Of a stretch of DNA of 64,000 nucleotides, positions 1 through 8,828 are shown piece by piece. The translations under genes were made by a program, and so were the position numbers. Source of the DNA: Chthonomonas sp. UBA1950 (GTDB taxonomy: Bacteria; Armatimonadota; Fimbriimonadia; Fimbriimonadales; Fimbriimonadaceae); assembly GCA_002336105.1 (NCBI GenBank), contig DDEQ01000010.1, forward strand, positions 1 to 64,000, read 5' to 3'. Under the pieces are notes generated by a model. The model was given only the letters and a program-made list of their open reading frames with translations. It had not been told where the DNA came from and did no database searches. The number at the start of each line of letters is the position of its first letter. Within the stretch, counting starts at the first letter, position 1.

Positions 1-107
1 TTTGCAGCCTTTAGGCCCGCATCGTAAGCAGTGTTCCAGGATTGCGAAAATGCCGATGCGACGGCACAAACCAAAACAATAATTGTTGAAAGGCGGAGCA
101 TTCTCAT
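1..107 (-). CDS. Secreted protein, N-terminal fragment (cut by window edge)
   Basis: Only the first 35 or so codons lie in the window. From the ATG at 107 they read as a positively charged start (MRMLR), a hydrophobic stretch rich in Ile/Val and an Ala-x-Ala-type end (ASAFSQ), which is a classical signal peptide. The mature part starts SWNTAYDAGLKAA, a style common at the beginning of periplasmic TPR-repeat proteins, but the repeats are outside the window, so that is a guess. Its start codon lies 2 nt after the stop of the outer-membrane barrel gene at 110-1279, so the two are very probably co-transcribed. Confidence 0.6.
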   Translation of the reverse strand, partial: MRMLRLSTIIVLVCAVASAFSQSWNTAYDAGLKAA

Positions 108-109
108 GT

Positions 110-1279
110 TTACTTGAACCTATAAGTCGCTGAAATCGAGAAGTCAGCCCCGCTTCCCTGCGGCGCACCCCAGTTGAAATCAATCGCGTAATCTGAGTCG
201 GCGGGATGGTACCCAATTCCGTAAGTGAACGAGTTTCGACTACCGTAGTTATCGCCACCCTTGCTAGAGGAGACGTACCCCAATCTCAATGGGATTCTCA
301 TATTCTCTCGCACAAAGTTGTATTCAATTCCTGTACCGAAAACCGACTGGTTCGACCGATCATAGGCTAGATATCCGTCGCCGCCAGAAAAATACTGAAG
401 ATCAGCACCCAATACCAGATAATCGTTTCCACCGCGAAGGTTGTCTTTTCGATAAGCGCCCCCGAGCATGAGACGACCAGGCAACCGGCTGTAAAGTCCT
501 GAAGTCTTGTCGTTTGCAGATAGATCGATTGGCGTTCGGTAGCTTAAACCAAAGCTCATGTTGCTCGCGGTCGGCGAAGTGTATTGGACACCGACGATGC
601 CGCCGAATCCATGTCCCGTAGAAGAAATCGAACTTCCAAACGGAACCGAAGCACTGCTGGAATCTACCGCTGAACCTGATTCAGAGAAAGCAACCTTCTG
701 TTCCACGTAGGTTAAACCCAAACCAAAGGCAAGGTTCTGGGCTGCGTTGTGGTTACCCCAAGCCAAAGTGTAGAAGTCCGATCTTGCGTCCAGTGTTCGA
801 ACATAGTTTGATACGGTGAAGCCTCCGGTACCGCCTGATCCGATTCCAGAACTCGGGCCAATTCCACGATCATGGATATATCCGCCAACGGTATAGCTGA
901 ACGCCAATGTTCCCTTACCTCGCTTAAACACTTCGCTCATCGGAACGGAATAGCCGAGATGCGAAAACTCCATTGAACCGCGACTGCCAGTTGAAGAATA
1001 CTGAGGAGAGCTGAGCGTCCCTCCAATGTGAGTATTCGACTCAGGCAAGTTTCGGTAGGTCAAACCGACCGACCTTTTGTCCAGATATGCCAAACCTGCT
1101 GGGTTGTAATAACTTGACAGCGTACTGGCATCGGTCGAGTTGAATGAGCCACCAGCGCCCATGGACCGCCCTCCCGCATCGAGTGCGTTGAGCAAATCGG
1201 GAACTTGGGCAAACGAGCTAACAGCGAGCGCCAGTGCTCCTACAGCTGTGGATGATGCTCTTAAATTCAATTTATTCAT
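110..1279 (-). CDS. Outer-membrane beta-barrel protein (TraF/PorV-like)
   Basis: The protein (389 aa from the ATG at 1279) has a signal peptide ending near SSFAQ, then a segment LDAGGRSMGAGGSFNSTDAS and SSYYNPAGLAYL. This 'GxRxxGxGGxFxAxxDDxxAxxxNPAGLA' opening is typical of FadL/OMPP1, PorV and TraF-like outer-membrane barrels. The remainder is alternating polar/aromatic strands and ends ISATYRFK. A longer frame begins at 1312 but would overlap the upstream gene by 17 nt and place 11 polar residues before the signal peptide, so the internal Met is preferred. The gene sits between an Ig-like secreted protein and another secreted protein, suggesting a small envelope or secretion operon. The ligand or partner is unknown. 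Confidence 0.7.
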   Translation of the reverse strand: MNKLNLRASSTAVGALALAVSSFAQVPDLLNALDAGGRSMGAGGSFNSTDASTLSSYYNPAGLAYLDKRSVGLTYRNLPESNTHIGGTLSSPQYSSTGSRGSMEFSHLGYSVPMSEVFKRGKGTLAFSYTVGGYIHDRGIGPSSGIGSGGTGGFTVSNYVRTLDARSDFYTLAWGNHNAAQNLAFGLGLTYVEQKVAFSESGSAVDSSSASVPFGSSISSTGHGFGGIVGVQYTSPTASNMSFGLSYRTPIDLSANDKTSGLYSRLPGRLMLGGAYRKDNLRGGNDYLVLGADLQYFSGGDGYLAYDRSNQSVFGTGIEYNFVRENMRIPLRLGYVSSSKGGDNYGSRNSFTYGIGYHPADSDYAIDFNWGAPQGSGADFSISATYRFK

Positions 1280-1295
1280 GTGATTCTGAACTCGA

Positions 1296-2276
1296 TTAAC
1301 GTGAACGACCAACTGTTAGTTTAACTTCCTGCGGCGTTCCACTATTTCCTGCTCTATCAATTGCGGTCGCGACAAGATAAAACTGAGATGGAAGCAAGCC
1401 TGACTTGTACTGAATTCGGCCGGTCCAACGGCTCGTTGTCGAGCCCGATGATTTGTAGCTGATGCGAGCGACTCGACAAATAAAAGTTCCGTCAGTCCGC
1501 TTCGCTATGACGTCAACCCCTGTCGAATCTACCGAAGAGGAGCTCGCATCCTGAACATCAACCAGGATAGTGATCGTTGTGCCCGGAACGATTTTTGTAT
1601 CTGTTCTAGGGTAGCTAATCGTGATAATTGGTGCGACTCGGTCGATGGTCACGCTCTGTGATTTGGTTGCTGAGTTCTCGGCAAGGTCGGTTACCTTGAT
1701 CGTGATTGTTTGAGGTCCATCAGAGGTAACCAGCGATGTGTCCCAGTCGACAGAGATGTCGTTAGTTGTTCCCGTGTTGTTGGGAATGTCCTGACCGTTC
1801 ACTTGGACAGTCCAGTTCTTAATGCTGCTTTCTTTGACTGTCGCTCGAATCTTTACAATTCCGCGAACATATTGACCGTCATTCGGGCTGATTTCTAGAA
1901 ACTTTGGAGCGACGACATCCACCTTAACGCTTAAGGTCGTCGGCGAATAAGTATTGTTTGGCTCCGTCGCCGTAACTACGATCGTGTAATAGCCTTCTGG
2001 TGATGAATTATTGAAATTCAAAGACATCGAGCCGTTTATCGTTCCGTCGGTGTCTGGCGTGAATTTCTTGGTCAGGGTCGTGCTACCCGAGGGGCCAGTT
2101 ACCACCGCTGTCACGGTAACTTGAACACTAGCACCCGAAATATTAAAGGTAAGTGAGTTGCTCGTTCCGAGATAATCACCATTCGTCGGCGAGGTTACAG
2201 TGAGGTTGCCAGCGAAAGACACCACCCAAAGAGTGAGCAACGCAAAAACTAGTACAGCACGGGTGAGTATCTTCAT
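1296..2276 (-). CDS. Secreted protein with bacterial Ig-like repeats
   Basis: About 326 aa. It has a signal peptide (MKILTRAVLVFALL, ending near VSFAG) followed by consecutive beta-sandwich segments of about 90-100 aa. Segment openings look alike: LTVTSPTNGDYLG, FLEISPNDGQYVRG and ITISYPRTDTKIVPG. Segments end in phrases such as VTDLAENSATKSQSV and AIDRAGNSGTPQEV, which are typical of bacterial Ig-like (Big/cadherin-like) domains. The ATG at 2276 is chosen because the signal peptide starts there; the frame extends to 2360 but that part overlaps the HAD gene and has no secretion signal. Ser/Thr/Asn rich and without catalytic motifs, it is probably an extracellular adhesion or structural protein co-expressed with the barrel protein that follows. 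Confidence 0.65.
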   Translation of the reverse strand: MKILTRAVLVFALLTLWVVSFAGNLTVTSPTNGDYLGTSNSLTFNISGASVQVTVTAVVTGPSGSTTLTKKFTPDTDGTINGSMSLNFNNSSPEGYYTIVVTATEPNNTYSPTTLSVKVDVVAPKFLEISPNDGQYVRGIVKIRATVKESSIKNWTVQVNGQDIPNNTGTTNDISVDWDTSLVTSDGPQTITIKVTDLAENSATKSQSVTIDRVAPIITISYPRTDTKIVPGTTITILVDVQDASSSSVDSTGVDVIAKRTDGTFICRVARISYKSSGSTTSRWTGRIQYKSGLLPSQFYLVATAIDRAGNSGTPQEVKLTVGRSR

Positions 2277-2310
2277 GGTCTGATTCCATCCTCGCCTAGG
2301 CGACTTGCTA

Positions 2311-3111
2311 CTATTCTTGCTGATTTCCAACGAGGTAGTCAACAAATAAGCCGACTCCACCTTGAACGTTAGTTCTTGTCACTAGTTTTGCGGCCCGTAT
2401 CAGTGTAGGATGCCCGTTTGCCATTGCCGCGCTCAATCTGGCCCATTGCACCATTTCTAGGTCATTTAGGTAGTCGCCAATCGCAGCAGTTTTGTCGACA
2501 GGAACATTCAGTAGATCAGCTAGTCTTGCTAAGCCAACTGCCTTATTTATTCCCTGTGGCATAACCTCAAGATATTCAGGTTCAGATTCAGTCAGAGTGC
2601 AATTCGGAATCGTTTCAATACTGAGATCTTTTGACAAGCTTTGAATCTCTTCAGGCGAAGCCACAAAAATCATTTTCGTGATGGGGGCACTCAAGATAGT
2701 GTCTACATCCGTCGTCTGAACTTCGATTACGCGCTCTCTTCCTTGATAAACCTCACCCCAATAAGTTCTCTGTTCTTGTAAAACTCCACTATCGGTGTAG
2801 TAAACAAGGTGAAGATTCTTAACATGCCCTACTTCACAAGCTCGGGCGACCGTCTCTTTTGAGATTACATCTACCTTTGTTTCACCCGATGAAGTCTCGA
2901 CATGCGCTCCATTTGAAGCAATGTAATGCGGGGCAATACCTATTTCTTTCGCCAGTGCCTTCAAGCTAGCAAGCCCACGACCACTTGCCAGCGCAACTTC
3001 CCCTCCAGCATTCAAAAACCGATGAAGACCCACGACACTGTCTTTTTGAGGCACGCGGTTGTCATCCAAGAGAGTGCCATCTAGGTCCACGGCAAGAAGA
3101 CTAGCTCGCAT
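2311..3111 (-). CDS. HAD-superfamily phosphatase, Cof/YidA type
   Basis: 266 aa, the usual length for Cof-type (IIB cap) HAD hydrolases. Motif I is DLDGTLLDD with the nucleophile Asp9 and acid Asp11. Motif II is the Ser of ALASGRG (Ser43). Motif III is the Lys in the QGINKAVGL segment. Motif IV is GDYLNDLEM. All four catalytic motifs are intact, so it should dephosphorylate small phosphorylated metabolites in the cytoplasm; the substrate cannot be read from sequence. It stands alone between the Ig-like gene downstream and the divergently transcribed cheW. Confidence 0.85.
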   Translation of the reverse strand: MRASLLAVDLDGTLLDDNRVPQKDSVVGLHRFLNAGGEVALASGRGLASLKALAKEIGIAPHYIASNGAHVETSSGETKVDVISKETVARACEVGHVKNLHLVYYTDSGVLQEQRTYWGEVYQGRERVIEVQTTDVDTILSAPITKMIFVASPEEIQSLSKDLSIETIPNCTLTESEPEYLEVMPQGINKAVGLARLADLLNVPVDKTAAIGDYLNDLEMVQWARLSAAMANGHPTLIRAAKLVTRTNVQGGVGLFVDYLVGNQQE

Positions 3112-3192
3112 TACTTAAAACAACCGTGAAGATGCCAGGGCAGATCGCCAAAGATGGAAATAGTGCCTTTGCACCACGAGGAATATTTGAGT

Positions 3193-3636
3193 ATGTCAGC
3201 CGCACCTGTTCATTTTGCCGAACAACAAGTCGTTGTATTCAGACTTGCTACCGAAAACTATGGAATCGACATCTTCCGAGTCAGTGAGATCATTCGACTG
3301 CGAGAGATCACTCCAATTCCTGGTAGTGCATTGCATCTACGGGGTTTGGTTAACCTACGAGGCAAAACCATCCCAGTCATTAGCCTTCGAAGCCGTTTTG
3401 GACTAGCCACAGACGAAGACGGCGATAACACAAGGATTATCGTTGTTGAAGGTGAGCATGGCCTTGTGGGCATTGTGGTTGATGCTGTCTGTGAGGTTTT
3501 GACCCTTGAGAGCGAGTCCATTGAAGACAAACCCTCTCTCATTGACGACCCAGACACAGAGTTCGTGCGGGGAGTAGCACGGAACGAGGACCGACTGATC
3601 ACGCTTTTAGACCTGGATAAAGCTCTGAACATTTAA
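3193..3636 (+). CDS. cheW: Chemotaxis coupling protein CheW
   Basis: 147 aa. It is a single CheW-like SH3-type domain: VVVFRLATENYGIDIFRVSE at the start, the LRGLVNLRGKTIPVISLR core, and a C-terminal VRGVARNEDRLITLLDLDK. It couples CheA kinase to chemoreceptors in the inner-membrane signalling array. The ATG at 3193 is selected because GAGGAA lies 9 nt upstream; an in-frame ATG at 3154 would add 13 residues absent from the family. It is followed after 8 nt by cheA, so it is the first gene of a CheW-CheA-HDOD-FliD operon. No receptor, CheY, CheB or CheR gene is nearby. Confidence 0.92.
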   Translation: MSAAPVHFAEQQVVVFRLATENYGIDIFRVSEIIRLREITPIPGSALHLRGLVNLRGKTIPVISLRSRFGLATDEDGDNTRIIVVEGEHGLVGIVVDAVCEVLTLESESIEDKPSLIDDPDTEFVRGVARNEDRLITLLDLDKALNI

Positions 3637-3644
3637 GGAGAGAT

Positions 3645-5639
3645 ATGAGCGCAGAACTCGATATGACCCAGTATCTCGGGTTGTTCCTGCAAGAGGCAGA
3701 CGAACAACTTGAGATTCTTGAGCAGGAGACACTCAAGCTTGAAGACGATCCGACAATGGATCGTCTGAACACCATTTTTAGGGCAGCACACACACTTAAG
3801 GGATCAAGTCGTGCGATGTCGTTCGATACTTTTGCAAGCGTGACGCACGAAATGGAGAATCTGCTCGATGCGTTACGTGCGGGCAAGATCAAAGTGAATA
3901 CTAAGATCGCCGATACGCTGTTGCGATGCCAAGACTCGCTGAGAACGATTCGCGCCTCTATTGCCGAAGGTAACGGCGACAAAGCCGATGTCGAGGCACT
4001 AGTCGCCGAAGTGATTGCTCTTCAAGGCGAACAATCTGATGAAGAAGAGACAGTTTCGGTTGCGAACGAACTCCCGCTGGATGTTGTCAAAGCGCTTAAT
4101 GAATGCACCGGAGAGGCCCCTGTCTATAAAGCGAAGTTCGTCCTTCATCCCGACTGTGTGATGAAGTATGTTCGCGCGTTTATGGCAATCAATGTGGTCC
4201 ACGACGGTGGCGAACTTCTTGCGACAATTCCGGATCCAAATGCGCTTGAACAAGAACAGTTTGATTTTGAGTTCGAACTCTATTTCCAGCACAAAGAATC
4301 TGTAGCTACTCTGAAGACGAGGTTTGAAGGCATTGGCGAAGTCAACTCATTCGAAGTTGAGACTTACAAGACAGCACGACCTGCCAGTGAAATTCAACTA
4401 AAGGTTGAGGAATCAAACCTGGAGCCAGTTCACGCTCCGAAGAAGGTTGAAGCTAGCCAAACGGTTCGAGTGGATGTTTCGCGGCTCGATGAGTTGATGA
4501 ACCTTGTTGGCGAACTTGTCATCGACCGAACACGAATTGCCCAGATTGGCTCAATTCTATCAAGTAAGTACACCAGCGACGAAAGCATTGAAGCACTGGG
4601 CGAGACGGTCGGGCACATTAGTCGAATCACCTCTGATCTGCAAGATCAGTTAATGAAGGCAAGAATGTTGCCTATCGAGACAGTCTTGAATCGATTCCCA
4701 AGAATGGTTCGGGATTTGGCTCAGAAGATCGGCAAAGAGGTTAAGCTTGAACTTAATGGTGGAGAAACAGAACTAGACAGATCTGTTATAGAGGCGATCG
4801 GCGATCCGCTCATCCATATCCTCCGAAACTCGATAGACCACGGACTCGAGGCTCCTGGTGATCGAGAAAAACTAGGGAAACCGAGAATTGGTCAAGTCAC
4901 GATCAATGCAAAACATCAAGAAAATCACATTGTTATCGAGATCATCGATGACGGCCGTGGAATAGATGTCAGTAAGGTTAAACAGAAGGCGGTTTCAAAC
5001 GGACATCTCTCGCAAGAAGCTGCTGACCGAATGACCGAAAAGGAGGCCCTCAACCTTATCTTCCTAAGCGGAGTAAGCACCGCCAAAGAAATCACAGAAG
5101 TTTCAGGACGCGGAGTCGGCATGGACATTGTCCGATCCAACGTTCAAAAGCTTGGAGGTCTGATCGATGTCGAGACGACAGTCGGTGTAGGTTCGAAAGT
5201 TACACTTCGTCTTCCGTTGACACTTGCGATTATCCGTGGGCTCCTTGTGAAGGTATGCGAAGTTGTGTACGTCATCCCGCTTGGAGCAGTTGTCGAGACT
5301 CTTCTCGTGACGAACGATCAGATTCAAAGCGTTGCCGGTCAAGAGGTGATCGTCATTCGTGGTTCGACCACTCCACTGGTCCGGCTCCGAGAAACCTTTG
5401 GCCGTAATATTGCTCCAGATAACGAGCCAACATCACACTATGTGGTCATTGTTGGACTGGCAGAACAGCGAGCAGGATTGGTAGTCGACTCTCTCGTCGG
5501 AGAGCAGGAAGTCGTGATCAAATCACTCAACAGATTCTGCGGAGAGATACGAGGAATCTCAGGTGCAACGATCCTCGGCAACGGCAATGTTGCTCTCATT
5601 TTAGACGTGTCCGGTGTGCTCCAAGAAGCAACAGCATGA
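3645..5639 (+). CDS. cheA: Chemotaxis histidine kinase CheA
   Basis: 664 aa with the full CheA order. The P1 Hpt domain carries AHTLKGSS with phospho-acceptor His49. A P2-like region spans about residues 145-240. The P3 dimerisation helices span about 275-345 (VDVSRLDELMNLVGELVIDR). The P4 ATPase has HILRNSIDHGLE near 391, DDGRGI and GRGVGMDIV. The P5 CheW-like regulatory domain covers about 530-660. It autophosphorylates in response to receptors and passes phosphate to a response regulator, none of which is encoded nearby. SD GGAG is 4 nt from the ATG. The last codon overlaps the ATG of the HDOD gene (ATGA at 5636), so expression is translationally coupled. Confidence 0.93.
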   Translation: MSAELDMTQYLGLFLQEADEQLEILEQETLKLEDDPTMDRLNTIFRAAHTLKGSSRAMSFDTFASVTHEMENLLDALRAGKIKVNTKIADTLLRCQDSLRTIRASIAEGNGDKADVEALVAEVIALQGEQSDEEETVSVANELPLDVVKALNECTGEAPVYKAKFVLHPDCVMKYVRAFMAINVVHDGGELLATIPDPNALEQEQFDFEFELYFQHKESVATLKTRFEGIGEVNSFEVETYKTARPASEIQLKVEESNLEPVHAPKKVEASQTVRVDVSRLDELMNLVGELVIDRTRIAQIGSILSSKYTSDESIEALGETVGHISRITSDLQDQLMKARMLPIETVLNRFPRMVRDLAQKIGKEVKLELNGGETELDRSVIEAIGDPLIHILRNSIDHGLEAPGDREKLGKPRIGQVTINAKHQENHIVIEIIDDGRGIDVSKVKQKAVSNGHLSQEAADRMTEKEALNLIFLSGVSTAKEITEVSGRGVGMDIVRSNVQKLGGLIDVETTVGVGSKVTLRLPLTLAIIRGLLVKVCEVVYVIPLGAVVETLLVTNDQIQSVAGQEVIVIRGSTTPLVRLRETFGRNIAPDNEPTSHYVVIVGLAEQRAGLVVDSLVGEQEVVIKSLNRFCGEIRGISGATILGNGNVALILDVSGVLQEATA

Positions 5640-6526
5640 ACTCAAGACCTCTGATCCCTCAATCACTCGCTGACCAACTTCGGTCAGAAATCGATGATGC
5701 GCTTGATCATCTGCCAGCCCTGCCTCAATCGGTTCTCAAGGTTGTCGAAGAGACCAATCGACCGGAGCCGAATGGACTGAAGGTTGAGCAGCACATTAGT
5801 AGTGACCAAGCACTCGCGGCCAAGTTGCTTCGAGTCGTTAACAGTTCGTATTACGGGCTGTCAAGGCAGATCAGCGCTATCGGTCAGGCCATCGTGATTT
5901 TGGGAATGCAGCAGGTGAGGAACCTAGCACTTAGTGTTGGGGCGGTCTCGACATTGGAATGTCGATCTGTGCGTCAACAGGAAGTGATGAAGCGTTTCTG
6001 GATGCATGCCTTTGCCTCTGCTGCTGCGACACAGCTCATAGCAAAACGCAAAGGGATACATGGTCGATCAATGGAAATCATGCAAGTTGGAGCATTAATC
6101 CATGACATCGGTCGGCTATTTCTCTATTGGCGATTTCCAGATATCTATGAACGTGCGATGATCGAGTCCATCGACACTGGTGTTCCGATGGAGAAGGTTG
6201 AGAAACGCATTTTTGGTGCCGATCATTCAGAGATCGGCTTAAAGATGGCGATGAAATGGAATCTGCCTCAGATTCTATGCGACATCATTTCGATGCACGA
6301 AGGTCCATTCACAGAAGCTACAGAACCGATGATCCTCGGTGTTCATGTGGCTGATAGCTTGACCAAACACATTTACTGCGGCGACTGGCCCCCGACCAAT
6401 ACATTGCTCGATCCAATTGCAGACGCATGGCTTAATCAGCCGGAGGAAGCAGTCGAGGCGCTGATCAACGAATTGAAAGACATCGTTGAAAGTGTCAACC
6501 AAATGTACAACTTAGTTGCAGCCTGA
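5636..6526 (+). CDS. HDOD-domain signalling protein
   Basis: 296 aa. It has an N-terminal HDOD domain (LPALPQSVLKVVEE, LAAKLLRVVNSSYYGLSRQI, AIVILGMQQVRNLALSVG), a divergent HD superfamily module. The family is linked to signalling and gene regulation in motility and biofilm circuits, usually without proven phosphodiesterase activity. An HD-like pair appears in GALIHDIGRLF, and a conserved GADHSEIG follows. The start overlaps the cheA stop by 4 nt (ATGA), and the fliD-like gene follows after 12 nt, making it an integral member of this operon. It may act as an output or modulator of CheA signalling; that role is inferred only from position. Confidence 0.85.
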   Translation: MNSRPLIPQSLADQLRSEIDDALDHLPALPQSVLKVVEETNRPEPNGLKVEQHISSDQALAAKLLRVVNSSYYGLSRQISAIGQAIVILGMQQVRNLALSVGAVSTLECRSVRQQEVMKRFWMHAFASAAATQLIAKRKGIHGRSMEIMQVGALIHDIGRLFLYWRFPDIYERAMIESIDTGVPMEKVEKRIFGADHSEIGLKMAMKWNLPQILCDIISMHEGPFTEATEPMILGVHVADSLTKHIYCGDWPPTNTLLDPIADAWLNQPEEAVEALINELKDIVESVNQMYNLVAA

Positions 6527-6538
6527 GGAGTAGACAAT

Positions 6539-8800
6539 ATGGCATCCACAAGCGGAATCACAATCTCTGGAATTACTAGCGGACTCGACACCGACGGTAT
6601 CATTTCAAAACTTGTTTCGGCAGAGGGTGCCGCCTCATCGCGCCTTCAAGCGCAGCAGACTCAACTTCAGAATCAGCAATCTGTTTATTCCTCTTTGCGC
6701 ACAGCATTGTCGACACTCTCGACTGCCGCTGGTACGCTCAACATGGCTTCGACATACCAAACAGTGTCTGGAACCAGTTCGGACACTAGCGTAGCAACAG
6801 TATCAGCTAGCAGCGGAGCAACAGTCGGAACATATAGTCTTACTGTAAGTTCTTTGGCTCAGACACAGAAGATTTCTTCTTCTGCTCAATCAGATACAAC
6901 TACGGCTCTGGGTCAAACAGGTTCCTTCATCATTAATGGCAAACAAGTTGATATCACCGCCAGCGATACCCTGACAAGCATTGCCACAAAAATAAACTCG
7001 GCAGGATCAGGAGTCACTGCTAGTCTAATCAATGGCGGTACTGGCAGCGCTTATCTGACGATTGCAGCTGGTTCTAGTGGAATCTCGAATAAGATTCAGC
7101 TGGCCGACGTAACCGGGTCGGTTCTAAGCAACTTGGGAGTGGTCTCTGGCGCTTCGTCGTTCAGAAGTGCCGTGACCAATGGTGGAGTGAGCAACTCCTT
7201 TTCATCAAACACTTCAACCCTCACATCGTTGGTTGGTAGCTCGCTGACGGCTGGCACGATAACGATTGACGGTTCGAGCGCGATTAGCATCGACCCAACC
7301 ACAGATTCACTACAAACGGTGGCAGACAAAATCAATGCGGCAGGCGTCTCTGGTGTTTCGGCAACAGTCAAGTCAACGACAAAGGGAGGAACGACAACCT
7401 ATCAATTACAGTTAACCGACACCAATGGAACTCCTACGATCACGGATTCCAGTAACTTGCTATCTGCCATCGGCTTACTCCAGAAGAATCCTACGAAAGA
7501 GCTAGTATCAGCGCAAGACGCAAGCTACACCCTGGACGGAATTGCCCTAACAAACTCTTCAAATACGATCACAGATGCAATCCCAGGTGCTTCTCTAACT
7601 TTACTCGCCGCGAACAGTACCACTCCAAAGACATCCACCATTAATCTCACGCAGGATCTGTCATCGACAAAGGCCAACATCAACAACTTTGTCTCTGCGT
7701 ACAACAACCTGATCTCGTTTATAAGCTCGAATAGTAGCTTCGATACAAAGACTTTTAATACGGGACTGCTATTTGGAGACTCAATCGCGAATCAGGTCAC
7801 TTCGGGATTATCTAGCACACTTTTCACTTCGATTCCCGGTCTTGACTCGAGTTTCGACAATCTTACGGACATTGGATTTTCTTTTGACTCGAATGGGAGT
7901 CTAGCGGTCGATGACGCGAAGCTCACCTCCGCGTTAACGAACTCGTCTTCCAGTGTCGCGAAGTTGTTCATGGCGACTGGTCAGGGTTCGAATGATGCGC
8001 TCAACTTTGTGTCTTCTACGAGCAAGACGAAAGCATCATCGACTGGTTACGATGTCAACATAACCCAGTTAGCCACCAAGCAGTCCTTTGTAGCAGGAAC
8101 AGCTCAAACCACAGCAAACTCGTCGTCTGAGAACTTATTGTTCAACGGGGCAATGTTTGGGAACACTCAGTACACACTCAGTCTTGACGCCGGCAGTACG
8201 CTCGCTACCACTGTAGCCAAAATCAACGGAGACTCTAAGCTTAAGGACTTGGTGTACGCGACAATCGAAGGCGGCAAGCTGCGTATCGACTCCAAACGCT
8301 TCGGTACTAACGGAAACTTCACTGTAACTAGCGATCACAGCTCGTCTACCAGTAATAGTGGCGTGGGAGTTGGTGGCGAAGGCACAACGGTAGCTGGTGT
8401 TAACATCGCCGGAACGATAGGCGGAGAACCTGCGACTGGTAATGGACAGTTTCTAACCGCTGACACGGCGAACGCTTATACATCCGGACTGCAAATTCAG
8501 TACACCGGGAACTCTCTGGGTTCAGTGGGGTCCATGGCCGTCAGGCTAGGGATTGGCAACATCGTCTCAACGTATGTCGGAACATTGACCGACTCAACAA
8601 ACGGCCTACTTTCTGCCGCAGATAAATCCTTACAGTCCCAAATAGACGATCTAGACTCACAACTCACAAAGTTGAGCGATCACCTTACTGACTACAAAAC
8701 CCAACTGCAAGAAAAGTTTGCAGCGATGGAAGAAGCCATGAATACAGCCAAGACACAAGCTTCTCAGCTGTCTTCATTCTTCTCCTCATCGAGCGGGTAA
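6539..8800 (+). CDS. fliD: Long FliD-like flagellar hook-associated (filament cap) protein
   Basis: 753 aa, much longer than the roughly 470-aa enterobacterial FliD but like the long FliD form of some other phyla. The N-terminus TISGITSGLDTDGIISKLV followed by a glutamine-rich coiled coil is the FliD_N signature. Hook-IN-like modules appear around residues 125-200 and 240-310 and again in the C-terminal insertion. The central DIGFSFDSNGSLAVDDAKL and the final heptad-rich helix (SLQSQIDDLDSQLTKLSDH) match FliD_C. There is no signal peptide, as expected for type III flagellar export. SD GAGGAG is 10 nt upstream. Composition is Ser/Thr rich (about a third), so it is surface exposed. No flagellin or fliS is in this window. 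Confidence 0.85.
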   Translation: MASTSGITISGITSGLDTDGIISKLVSAEGAASSRLQAQQTQLQNQQSVYSSLRTALSTLSTAAGTLNMASTYQTVSGTSSDTSVATVSASSGATVGTYSLTVSSLAQTQKISSSAQSDTTTALGQTGSFIINGKQVDITASDTLTSIATKINSAGSGVTASLINGGTGSAYLTIAAGSSGISNKIQLADVTGSVLSNLGVVSGASSFRSAVTNGGVSNSFSSNTSTLTSLVGSSLTAGTITIDGSSAISIDPTTDSLQTVADKINAAGVSGVSATVKSTTKGGTTTYQLQLTDTNGTPTITDSSNLLSAIGLLQKNPTKELVSAQDASYTLDGIALTNSSNTITDAIPGASLTLLAANSTTPKTSTINLTQDLSSTKANINNFVSAYNNLISFISSNSSFDTKTFNTGLLFGDSIANQVTSGLSSTLFTSIPGLDSSFDNLTDIGFSFDSNGSLAVDDAKLTSALTNSSSSVAKLFMATGQGSNDALNFVSSTSKTKASSTGYDVNITQLATKQSFVAGTAQTTANSSSENLLFNGAMFGNTQYTLSLDAGSTLATTVAKINGDSKLKDLVYATIEGGKLRIDSKRFGTNGNFTVTSDHSSSTSNSGVGVGGEGTTVAGVNIAGTIGGEPATGNGQFLTADTANAYTSGLQIQYTGNSLGSVGSMAVRLGIGNIVSTYVGTLTDSTNGLLSAADKSLQSQIDDLDSQLTKLSDHLTDYKTQLQEKFAAMEEAMNTAKTQASQLSSFFSSSSG

Positions 8801-8801
8801 T

Positions 8802-8828
8802 AACTCGCTTACTTTCCGTAAGCGAGTT
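8802..8828. terminator. Hairpin between convergent fliD and sucC
   Basis: Perfect 11-bp inverted repeat (AACTCGCTTAC / GTAAGCGAGTT) with a 5-nt loop. The right arm and the loop are the last codons of sucC (ELAYGK); the left arm covers the last two bases of the sucC stop codon (8809-8811) and the bases just past it. It can serve transcripts from both sides. Neither side has a strong U-run, so termination may be weak or factor-assisted. Confidence 0.5.
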
